Assembly: GCF_011170125.1 (NCBI RefSeq)
Contig: NZ_BLLN01000002.1
Coordinates: forward strand, 591,501 to 655,500
Length of the DNA stretch: 64,000 nt
DNA from: Streptomyces diastaticus subsp. diastaticus
GTDB taxonomy: Bacteria > Actinomycetota > Actinomycetes > Streptomycetales > Streptomycetaceae
Reading direction: 5' to 3'
The translations under genes were made by a program, and so were the position numbers. The notes below the pieces were generated by a model, which did not search any database, was not told where the DNA came from, and worked only from the letters and a program-made list of their open reading frames with translations. Shown in pieces: positions 1 through 7,168 of the stretch (position 1 is its first letter; each line of letters begins with the position of its first letter).

Positions 1-258
1 CTGCGCTCCCTCGGCCGAACGAGGTCAGTCGACCGCAATATGCGGTTACCGCTGACACTTTCGAGCCAAGTTCGCCCTTTTTGGCCCGGGTGGCTCACGC
101 TCCGCGCCAGCCGCAGGAACCTGGGCGATCCCGACAGGACAATGCTGGACATCTCGTCTCTATTGCGTGTAGATGTGGACCCATTGTCGGCGGCGCGGAA
201 TCACCTGGGGGTTTGCGATGCTTTTGAGCAATACGCACCGGCCGGAAAACCGTAGAAC

Positions 259-1665
259 ATGACATCCCCACACTTCCCCAATGTGGCCGGAATCGATTCC
301 ACGGTCCCCGCCCCCGCGCAGACTGTCGCGCCCTCGCCGCAGCCTCCGGCCGCGCCGGTCCCGGCCCCCTCGACGGCCGTCCAGGACCGCCTCGCCGGCT
401 GGGTCTCCGACCTCACCACCCTGCACGAACTCACCGAGCGGCTGAGCGCCACCTCCACCGTCGACACCGCCCTCCGGGAACTGCTCCACGCCGGTGCCTC
501 GCTCGTCGGTGCGCGCCGCGGCCTCGCCGCGCTGGAGCCGGGCGGCCCCGACGGCCCGCGCGCCGCCTTCACCGGCCACGGTCTCGGCCGCGCCGACCTC
601 GGCCACATCGAGACCGTGCCGCGCGCCGCCTCCTGTCACGGGCGGTTGCTCGACGAACCGCCCGGCGGGCGGCGCGAGATCTGCCGCCCCGACCTCGCCG
701 CGGACCGCTCCACCGATCCGCGCCACCGCGAGGTCGCCGCCCGCCTCGGCTGTGCGGCGAGTTACGCGGCGGCGCTGGAGACCCGGGGCGAGGGCCGGTT
801 CGGCGCGGTCGTCTGGCTGTACGACGAACCGGCCGAGCCCGACGAGCGCCGCCGCCACCTGACCCGGCTCTACCTCCGCCAGGCCGGGGAGCACCTGGCC
901 CGCCTCCTCGCCCTCGACGCGGCCCGCGCCGCCCTCGCCACCCTCCGCGAGGAACTGCTGCCCAGCCGCCTTCCACGGGTGGCCGGAGTACGGCTCGCCG
1001 CCCGCCACCGGACCGGGCCGCGCGGCGGCGGCGACTGGTACGACGCGCTGCCGCTGCCCGAGGGCGCCCTCGGCCTCGCCGTCGGCTCGGTGACCGGGAC
1101 CGGGCCCAGCGCGGTGGCCGCCATGGGCCGCCTGCGCGCCTCGCTGCGGGCGTACGCGGTGATGGAGGGGGAGGACCCGGTCGCGGTCCTCTCCGACCTG
1201 GAGCTGCTGCTGCGGCTCACCGAACCGGCCCGCTCGGCGACGGCGCTGTTCGGGTACTGCGAGCCGGCCGGCGGCCCCGGCGCCGAGCGCGCTCGGCGGC
1301 TGGTGCTGGCCGGTGCCGGGCACTGTCCGCCGGTGATCGTCAGCGAGCGCGGCGCCGAGTTCGTGGAGACCTCGCTCTCCGCACCGCTGGGCATGCTCGC
1401 CTGCTGGGAGGCGCCCAGTGTGGAACTGCGGCCGCGGGCGGGCGACACCGTCCTCCTCTACAGCGACGGGCTGCTGCGCCGGACCGGCGACCCGATGGAC
1501 CGGGCCTTCGCACGCCTGCACTCGGCCGCCGCCTCCGTCCCCAGGGGCCGGCGCGAGGACCCGGACGCCGTCGCCGACCACGTCCTCGGCTCCCTGCTTC
1601 CCGAGGGACTCGACGACGAGGAGAGCGAGGAGGACGTGGTCCTGCTCGCCGCCCGCTTCGACTGA
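259..1665 (+). CDS. GAF + PP2C (SpoIIE-type) phosphatase-like protein
   Basis: A 468-residue soluble protein. After a Pro/Ala-rich N-terminus (about 1-45) there is a GAF-like segment (about 45-215), then a SpoIIE/PP2C domain (about 235-468). The domain is shown by GGGDWYDA (near residue 257), LLYSDGLLRR (near 398) and the C-terminal EDVVLLAARF. Family members dephosphorylate Ser/Thr in anti-anti-sigma factors, and this one sits 1.9 kb from an anti-sigma-like kinase on the other strand. Odd point: the second metal motif, normally GDVxGxG, reads VGSVTGTG, so a metal-binding Asp appears replaced by Ser and activity is uncertain. The ATG at 259 has only a weak ribosome site. The domain call is firm; the role is inferred. 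Confidence 0.85.
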   Translation: MTSPHFPNVAGIDSTVPAPAQTVAPSPQPPAAPVPAPSTAVQDRLAGWVSDLTTLHELTERLSATSTVDTALRELLHAGASLVGARRGLAALEPGGPDGPRAAFTGHGLGRADLGHIETVPRAASCHGRLLDEPPGGRREICRPDLAADRSTDPRHREVAARLGCAASYAAALETRGEGRFGAVVWLYDEPAEPDERRRHLTRLYLRQAGEHLARLLALDAARAALATLREELLPSRLPRVAGVRLAARHRTGPRGGGDWYDALPLPEGALGLAVGSVTGTGPSAVAAMGRLRASLRAYAVMEGEDPVAVLSDLELLLRLTEPARSATALFGYCEPAGGPGAERARRLVLAGAGHCPPVIVSERGAEFVETSLSAPLGMLACWEAPSVELRPRAGDTVLLYSDGLLRRTGDPMDRAFARLHSAAASVPRGRREDPDAVADHVLGSLLPEGLDDEESEEDVVLLAARFD

Positions 1666-1790
1666 GGCGGGCCCGGGCGCCGGACCGCGCACCCGCGGGT
1701 GACGGGACCAACAGCCGCACGCCCCTTCGGTGCCCCTGGGAACGGACATACGATGGATGAACATCCCATGTCACACCCAGGAGGAATGCC

Positions 1791-3269
1791 GTGGCCGAGG
1801 AACTCTCGGAGACCCCGAAGGAAATCGATGAGGCCGTGGCGGACTCCGGCGACCAGCCGATCAAGCAGCGGAAGAACGGGCTCTACCCCGCGCTCTCCGA
1901 CGAGCTCGCCGAGAACATGACGCAGGGCTGGGCCGACACCGAGCTGCACGGCCTCCAGCCGATCGAGCAGGCCGCCGAGACCGCCGGCCGCCGTGCCGCC
2001 CTCTCCGCCCGCTTCCCCGGTGAGCGTCTGGTCGTCCCGTCCGGCAACCTCAAGACCCGCTCCAACGACACCGAGTACGCCTTCCGCTCCTCGGTCGAGT
2101 ACGCGTACCTCACCGGTGACCAGACGGAGGACGGCGTCCTCGTCCTGGAGCCGGTCGAGGGCGGCCACGAGGCCACCGTCTACCTGCTTCCCCGCTCCAA
2201 CCGGGAGAACGGCGAGTTCTGGCTCGACGGCCAGGGCGAGCTGTGGGTCGGCCGCCGCCACTCGCTGGGCGAGGCCGAGCAACTGCTCGGCATTCCCGCC
2301 AAGGACGTGCGTGAGCTGCCCGCCGCACTCCGCGAGGCCACCGGTCCGGTCCGCGTGGTCCGCGACTACGACGCCCAGATCGAGGCGGCCCTCGCCGACA
2401 AGGTCACCGCCGAGCGCGACGCGGAGCTGAAGGTCTTCCTCTCCGAGGCCCGGCTGGTCAAGGACGCCTTCGAGGTCCGTGAGCTCCAGAAGGCGGTGGA
2501 CTCCACCGTCCGCGGCTTCGAGGACGTCGTCCGCGTCCTGGACAAGGCCGAGGCCACCTCGGAGCGGTACATCGAGGGCACCTTCTTCCTCCGCGCCCGC
2601 GTCGAGGGCAACGACATCGGCTACGGCTCCATCTGCGCCGCCGGCCCGCACGCCACCACCCTGCACTGGGTCCGCAACAACGGCCCGGTCCGCTCCGGCG
2701 ACCTGCTGCTGCTCGACGCCGGCGTCGAGACGCACACCCTCTACACCGCCGACGTCACCCGCACCCTGCCCATCAACGGCACGTACTCCCCGCTCCAGCG
2801 GAAGATCTACGACGCCGTGTACGAGGCCCAGGAGGCGGGCATCGCCGCCGTGCGACCCGGCGCCAAGTACCGGGACTTCCACGAGGCCTCGCAGCGCGTG
2901 CTGGCCACCCGGCTCGTCGAGTGGGGCATTCTCGACGGCCCGGTCGACCGGGTTCTGGAGCTGGGTCTCCAGCGCCGCTTCACCCTGCACGGCACCGGCC
3001 ACATGCTCGGCATGGACGTCCACGACTGCGCGGTCGCCCGGACCGAGACCTACGTCCAAGGCACCTTGGAGCCCGGCATGTGCCTCACCGTCGAGCCCGG
3101 CCTGTACTTCCAGGCGGACGACCTGACGGTGCCGGAGGAGTACCGGGGCATCGGCGTCCGGATCGAGGACGACATCCTGGTCACCGAGGACGGCAACCGG
3201 AACCTCTCCGCCGCCCTGCCGCGCGCCTCGGACGAGGTCGAGCGCTGGATGGCCGAGCTGAAGGGCTGA
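1791..3269 (+). CDS. pepP: Aminopeptidase P family protein (Xaa-Pro aminopeptidase)
   Basis: A 492-residue cytoplasmic metallopeptidase expected to remove the N-terminal residue before proline. An N-terminal creatinase-like domain (about 50-210) precedes the pita-bread catalytic domain (about 230-490). Visible metal and catalytic blocks include LLLLDAGVETHTLYTADVTR (two Asp ligands), LHGTGHMLGMDVHD (His), LTVEPGLYF (Glu) and GVRIEDDILVT (Glu). The GTG start at 1791 is preceded by GGAGG at a good distance. Two strong hairpins and two parS sites follow the stop. Length and motifs are normal for actinobacterial PepP. Confidence 0.95.
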   Translation: MAEELSETPKEIDEAVADSGDQPIKQRKNGLYPALSDELAENMTQGWADTELHGLQPIEQAAETAGRRAALSARFPGERLVVPSGNLKTRSNDTEYAFRSSVEYAYLTGDQTEDGVLVLEPVEGGHEATVYLLPRSNRENGEFWLDGQGELWVGRRHSLGEAEQLLGIPAKDVRELPAALREATGPVRVVRDYDAQIEAALADKVTAERDAELKVFLSEARLVKDAFEVRELQKAVDSTVRGFEDVVRVLDKAEATSERYIEGTFFLRARVEGNDIGYGSICAAGPHATTLHWVRNNGPVRSGDLLLLDAGVETHTLYTADVTRTLPINGTYSPLQRKIYDAVYEAQEAGIAAVRPGAKYRDFHEASQRVLATRLVEWGILDGPVDRVLELGLQRRFTLHGTGHMLGMDVHDCAVARTETYVQGTLEPGMCLTVEPGLYFQADDLTVPEEYRGIGVRIEDDILVTEDGNRNLSAALPRASDEVERWMAELKG

Positions 3270-3279
3270 CCCGGCCCCT

Positions 3280-3365
3280 GCGAGGCAGCCGGGCACGGCC
3301 TGCCTCGCTGGGCGGGTGATGGCATGACGAGGGGCGTTGTCTCACGCGGGCCAACGCCCCTCGTC
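3280..3365 (+). terminator. Tandem terminator hairpins after pepP
   Basis: Two inverted repeats follow the pepP stop. The first has 9-bp arms at 3280-3288 and 3300-3308 (GCGAGGCAG / CTGCCTCGC). The second has perfect 14-bp arms at 3326-3339 and 3352-3365 (GACGAGGGGCGTTG and its complement) with a 12-nt loop. There is no strong T-run, which is common for Streptomyces terminators. They separate pepP from the convergent anti-sigma-like gene. Confidence 0.75.
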
Positions 3366-3367
3366 GC

Positions 3368-3381
3368 GTTTCACGTGAAAC
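3368..3381. other. parS: parS (ParB-binding site), perfect
   Basis: Perfect 14-bp palindrome GTTTCACGTGAAAC in the gap between pepP and the anti-sigma-like gene, 77 bp from the next copy. It matches the Streptomyces parS consensus bound by ParB for origin segregation. Confidence 0.93.
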
Positions 3382-3444
3382 ATCCGACCAGGTCACGTCA
3401 CAGGTGAAACACCACGTCGCTGCGGCAATGAGAGTCCTGTCGAT

Positions 3445-3458
3445 GTTTCACGTGAAAC
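3445..3458. other. parS: parS, perfect
   Basis: Second perfect GTTTCACGTGAAAC in the same intergenic gap (3270-3530), flanked by A/T on both sides as in the 16-bp form. Confidence 0.93.
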
Positions 3459-3530
3459 ACCGCACTGCCCCCCCCTTCAGCGGGCCGACGGTCTGACGGC
3501 ACGGTCGGAGGACTCCGTCAGACGGCGCGC

Positions 3531-3980
3531 TCAGACGGCTACCAGCGGTGCGTCCTTGCGCCACTTGAGGATCTTGTCGAAGGACACGACGGCTCCGGCG
3601 CGGCCCGGCTTGTTGCCGAAGTGGGCGTGGTCGGAGAGCTGCTCGATGAGGTCGAGCCCGCGACCGCTCTCGTCCTGCGGAGCGGTCAGGGGCACGCTGC
3701 GGACGGGCCGGGCGGGGAATCCGGGGCCGGAGTCGGCCACCTCGATCCGACATCGCTCACCGTCCAGGTAGGCGGTGACCCGGTAGGCACTCTCCGGTTC
3801 GGGCGACCCCGCTCCTCCGTGTTCCACCGCGTTCGCGCACGCCTCACTCAGGGCGACGGACAGGTCGTAGGAGATGTCGGGATCGACACCCGCGGTCTCC
3901 ATCGACCCGATGAGCAGGCGACGGGCGAGCGGCACACTCGCGGCATCGCGCCGCAAATGGAGTGACCACATGATGCTCAT
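3531..3980 (-). CDS. ATP-binding anti-sigma-factor-like protein (HATPase_c_2)
   Basis: A 149-residue RsbW/SpoIIAB-like GHKL ATPase. The N box EACANAVEHG (about 47-56), the G1 box ADSGPGF (about 82-88) and ESGRGLDLIEQL (about 104-115) are all present. Such proteins phosphorylate anti-anti-sigma partners or bind sigma factors; in Streptomyces many stand alone. An AGGAGG site seven bases upstream supports the ATG at 3980; longer upstream readings of this frame have no start signal. The target is unknown, but the nearby PP2C-like protein is an obvious candidate counter-player. Confidence 0.9.
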   Translation of the reverse strand: MSIMWSLHLRRDAASVPLARRLLIGSMETAGVDPDISYDLSVALSEACANAVEHGGAGSPEPESAYRVTAYLDGERCRIEVADSGPGFPARPVRSVPLTAPQDESGRGLDLIEQLSDHAHFGNKPGRAGAVVSFDKILKWRKDAPLVAV

Positions 3981-4203
3981 GCTCCAGCCTCCTGACTGCG
4001 GCTCGACATACCGATACGTCTTGCCCCGCCGCCCACGACGTAAGCCCTTCGGCTCCCGCGCCCGCCTCGGCCCGCCGCGCGCCGCCGCCCCGCGGGGGAC
4101 ACATGCGCATACGCCCGCCCCGCCGGGCCGAGAAGCTGAGGTACCCGGACTTTGCGGACCTGCCGTACCGCTGAGGGGGTGCCGGTGCGATGATGAGCCG
4201 GTC

Positions 4204-4974
4204 ATGGCTGCCCCCCACGCGTACGCGCGAGCCGGAGCGGGTCTCCGGCTCCTGAGGGCCGCGGTGTTCACCGCGGTCTGCGTCGTGGTGTCCGCGGCCG
4301 GGCACGTCTTCGCCTCCTGCCTCGCCCTGCCGGGCTGGTCGCTGGCGGCGGCCTTCCTCGGGATCTTCCTGGTGACAGCGGCGCTCGCCGGGCGGGAACG
4401 CTCCTTGCCGGGGATCGTCCTGGCGCTGGCCGCCGGGCAGATCGGCCTGCACGCCCTGTTCGGGATGGCGCAGCAGGGCGCCGCCAAGGCCGCCTCGGAG
4501 GCGAGCCTGGTGGCCCGCGCCGGGGAACTGACCTGCGGGCACAGCGGGGCCATCTCCCCCCACCAGGCGAAGCAGATCCTCGCCGCGGCGGGGCTCGACC
4601 CGCACAGCCCCGCCATGCACCAGCACTCGGGGCTCGCCGGGCTGCTGCCGTCCCTGCCGATGCTCCTCGGCCACCTGCTGGCCGCGCTCGTCGCGGGCTG
4701 GCTGCTGCGCCGGGGGGACCTCGCGCTCTTCCGGCTGGTGCGGCTCTCCGCACTCGGCCGCGAGGAACTGCGCGCCCACGGGGCACCGGTGCGCGCGCTG
4801 CGGACCGCCCTGCGGCTGGTTCGCGCCCTGCGCGCCGGCCTCGCCGCGGACCGCACGCCGTGGACCCGGCATCTCGTCCCGCCGGAGCCGCCCAGGCTCC
4901 GGACGGCCGAACTTGAGCACTCGGTGAGCAGGCGGGGTCCCCCCGCCGCCGAGGTGTACGTACTCGCAGTCTGA
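4204..4974 (+). CDS. Membrane protein with a His/Met/Cys-bearing loop, head of copper cluster
   Basis: A 256-residue protein I cannot assign to a named family. Hydrophobic helices lie near residues 14-40, 46-64, 70-90 and 140-165. Between the third and fourth is a stretch (about 107-145) with one Cys, six His and one Met, including TCGHSG, SPHQ and MHQHSG, a composition typical of copper-binding loops. The C-terminal third is Arg-rich and probably cytoplasmic. It is followed on the same strand by ycnI, sco, PCuAC and copCD, so a role in copper handling is inferred. The ATG at 4204 was chosen because upstream in-frame sequence lacks a better start; its ribosome site is weak. Confidence 0.75.
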   Translation: MAAPHAYARAGAGLRLLRAAVFTAVCVVVSAAGHVFASCLALPGWSLAAAFLGIFLVTAALAGRERSLPGIVLALAAGQIGLHALFGMAQQGAAKAASEASLVARAGELTCGHSGAISPHQAKQILAAAGLDPHSPAMHQHSGLAGLLPSLPMLLGHLLAALVAGWLLRRGDLALFRLVRLSALGREELRAHGAPVRALRTALRLVRALRAGLAADRTPWTRHLVPPEPPRLRTAELEHSVSRRGPPAAEVYVLAV

Positions 4975-5115
4975 CGCGGCACTCCGCAACGCCCGCGCGC
5001 ACGCCCGACGGTGTGCCCGGACGGGACGGGAGGGGTGCCGCGAGGTCCGCGCGCGCCCGCGCGCCGGACACGTACCGCCTCAACCGTTCACCACTGCCGA
5101 AAGTGGAGTCCTCTC

Positions 5116-5898
5116 ATGTCTGTCGACAACGTGACCACCGTCGCCCCCGCCTCCCCGCGCCGGAACTGGGCCGTGCGCGGCTCCGCCCTCGCGGTGACCG
5201 CGGCCGCCGGAGTCGTCCTGCTCGCCGGCCCCGCCGCCGCCCACGTGAGTGTGCAGCCTCAGGGTGAGGCCGCCCAGGGCGGCTACGCGACGGTGAACTT
5301 CAAGGTCCCCAACGAGCGGGACGACGCCTCCACCGTGAAGCTGGAGATCAACTTCCCGGCCGACCACCCGCTGACCTCCGTCATGCCCCAGCCGGTTCCC
5401 GGCTGGGACGTGCAGATCACCAAGACGAAGCTGGACAAGCCGCTGGAGAGCCACGGCAACAAGATCACCGAGGCCGTCTCCAAGGTCACCTGGACCGCGA
5501 AGGACAAGGGCGTCGAGACGGGACAGTTCCAGCAGTTCCCGCTCTCCCTCGGCGCGCTGCCCGAGGACGCCGACCAGCTCGTCTTCAAGGCCATCCAGAC
5601 GTACGACAGCAAGGAGGTCGTGCGCTGGATCGAGGAGCCCACCGGTGGCGAGGAGCCGGACACCCCGGCCCCGGTGCTGGCCCTGACGGCCGCCTCCGGT
5701 GACGGCCACGGAGCCGCAGCGGACGACAAGCCGGCGAAGCCCGCCGCCTCGGACGACACCGGGAAGGCCTCGTCCGAGCAGGCCGCCGAGAGCTCCAGCG
5801 ACTCCACCGCCCGCATCCTCGCGGTCGTGGGCATCCTCGTCGGCCTCGCGGGCGTCGCCTTCGGCGTCCTGTCCGGCCGTCGGCGTACCACCAGCTGA
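5116..5898 (+). CDS. ycnI: YcnI family copper-associated secreted/membrane-anchored protein
   Basis: 260 residues: signal peptide ending near ...PAAAHVSVQP (about residue 43), a YcnI domain (DUF1775, about 43-190), an Ala/Asp/Lys/Ser-rich linker (about 200-235), then a C-terminal membrane helix and RRRTTS tail. The His directly after the predicted cleavage site is the N-terminal His used for Cu(II) binding in characterised YcnI proteins. It would display the domain outside the membrane to bind copper and pass it to CopC/CopD-like partners. A large hairpin lies in the 78-nt gap before sco. The ATG at 5116 follows GTGGAG. Confidence 0.92.
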   Translation: MSVDNVTTVAPASPRRNWAVRGSALAVTAAAGVVLLAGPAAAHVSVQPQGEAAQGGYATVNFKVPNERDDASTVKLEINFPADHPLTSVMPQPVPGWDVQITKTKLDKPLESHGNKITEAVSKVTWTAKDKGVETGQFQQFPLSLGALPEDADQLVFKAIQTYDSKEVVRWIEEPTGGEEPDTPAPVLALTAASGDGHGAAADDKPAKPAASDDTGKASSEQAAESSSDSTARILAVVGILVGLAGVAFGVLSGRRRTTS

Positions 5899-5902
5899 AC
5901 CC

Positions 5903-5955
5903 TGCGGTGTGCACCGGGATCATGACCGTGGAACGGTCACCCGGTGCACACCGCA
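5903..5955 (+). terminator. Long two-part hairpin between ycnI and sco
   Basis: Perfect 16-bp arms at 5903-5918 and 5940-5955 (TGCGGTGTGCACCGGG and its complement) enclose an inner 7-bp stem (TGACCGT 5923-5929 / ACGGTCA 5933-5939) with a 3-nt loop and a 4-nt bulge. It ends 21 nt before the sco start, so it could terminate or attenuate transcription between ycnI and sco, or protect an mRNA end. Confidence 0.7.
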
Positions 5956-5976
5956 CCCGATCCCTGGGACATCACC

Positions 5977-6630
5977 ATGCGCAAGAAGACCCTGCTCGCC
6001 GCCGCCCTGTTCTCGGCCTCCGCTCTCACCCTGACCGCCTGCGGCGGCTCGGGGGACAGCGACAAGCCGGTCGCGTCGGTCTCCTCCGACGTCGCCACCG
6101 AGAAGGCGGCCACCGTTCTCGACCAGCCCTTCAAGAAGCCGGACCTCGTCCTCACCGACACCAGGGGGGAGAAGTTCGACCTGCGGGAGCGGACCGCGGG
6201 CAAGCCCACGCTCATCTACTTCGGCTACACCAACTGCCCGGACGTCTGCCCGCTGACGATGAGCAACATCGCCCTCGCCAAGAAGGCGCTGCCCAAGGCC
6301 GACCAGGAGAAGCTCCAGGTCGTCTTCGTCTCCACCGACCCGGAGCACGACACCCCCGAACTGCTCGGCTCCTGGCTGAAGGGACAGGACCCCGACTTCA
6401 TCGGCCTCACCGGCGACTTCGCCACCATCCAGGGCGGCGCCCGGACGATCGGCATCTCCATCGACGAGCCGACCGAGGACAAGAACGGCAAGCGGGTCTC
6501 CATGCACGGCAAGCAGGTCATCGCCTTCTCCCCGAAGGACGACTCCGGATACGTGCTGTACGGCGACGACGCGACCGCCGACGACTACGAGAAGGACCTG
6601 CCCAAGCTCCTCACCGGGGCCAAGCCGTGA
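5977..6630 (+). CDS. sco: SCO1/SenC family copper chaperone lipoprotein
   Basis: A 217-residue lipoprotein: signal peptide with lipobox LTAC (Cys near 20), then a thioredoxin-like Sco domain. The Cu-binding motif CxxxC is seen in TNCPDVCPLT (about residues 88-97), and the distal His ligand is probably in KQVIAFSPKD or nearby. Sco delivers copper to the CuA centre of cytochrome c oxidase; in S. lividans it also serves the cuproenzyme GlxA. Its stop overlaps the next start by four bases (GTGA), so translation of the two is probably coupled. Confidence 0.95.
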   Translation: MRKKTLLAAALFSASALTLTACGGSGDSDKPVASVSSDVATEKAATVLDQPFKKPDLVLTDTRGEKFDLRERTAGKPTLIYFGYTNCPDVCPLTMSNIALAKKALPKADQEKLQVVFVSTDPEHDTPELLGSWLKGQDPDFIGLTGDFATIQGGARTIGISIDEPTEDKNGKRVSMHGKQVIAFSPKDDSGYVLYGDDATADDYEKDLPKLLTGAKP

Positions 6631-7154
6631 GGCGCCGGCTGCTCGGCGGCGCGCTCGCCCTGGTCGCGGCTGCCTCGCTGGCGGGTTGTTCGGACGACGG
6701 CGCGAAGGCGACGAGTGCCCCGGATCTGACGGTGGCCGGTGCCTTCATGCCGCAGCCGGTCAACGCCGACATGGCCGCGGGGTTCTTCGTCCTCACCAAC
6801 AAGGGCGGCACCGCCGACCAGCTCACCTCGGTGACCAGCCCGGCCGCCGAGCGGGTCACCCTGCACAGCACCGAGGGCGGGGCCATGCGCGAGCAGGACT
6901 CGTTCGAGGTCCCCGCCGACGGCACCCTCGACTTCAGCCGGGGCGGCAACCACCTGATGTTCGAGCAGCTCACCGGGCGCCCGGCCGTCGGTGACTCCGT
7001 CGAGGTCGTTCTGCACTTCAGCGAGTCGGGCGAGATCGAGGTCTCCCTCCCGGTGAAGGAGGCCACCTACAACCCGGCCAAGGCGTCGGGCCCCGGGCAC
7101 GGCACGGTGCAGCCGGCGGACCGCCGGACTGCTCAGGCGCACACGGCACAGTGA
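6627..7154 (+). CDS. PCu(A)C-type copper chaperone lipoprotein (ECuC-like)
   Basis: 175 residues starting at a GTG that overlaps the sco stop. A short RRRLLGG start and lipobox SLAGC lead to a PCu(A)C domain (DUF461, about 30-150). Expected Met/His ligands are visible in AFMPQPVNADM, VTLHSTEGGAM and NHLMF. It should bind Cu(I) outside the membrane and supply Sco. The His-containing C-terminal tail (about 145-175) is low complexity. The overlap with sco suggests a fixed stoichiometric partner. Confidence 0.93.
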   Translation: MRRRLLGGALALVAAASLAGCSDDGAKATSAPDLTVAGAFMPQPVNADMAAGFFVLTNKGGTADQLTSVTSPAAERVTLHSTEGGAMREQDSFEVPADGTLDFSRGGNHLMFEQLTGRPAVGDSVEVVLHFSESGEIEVSLPVKEATYNPAKASGPGHGTVQPADRRTAQAHTAQ

Positions 7155-7168
7155 GGAGCTGACCGCTG

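Noticed and set aside
160..3296. Long minus-strand open frames opposite the PP2C-like and aminopeptidase genes
   Set aside because: They are Gly/Ala/Val/Arg-rich, with no domains, and mirror the high-GC codon pattern of the true plus-strand genes.
3391..3410. Additional parS-like copy
   Set aside because: The sequence keeps only half of the palindrome (GTGAAAC) with at least four mismatches.
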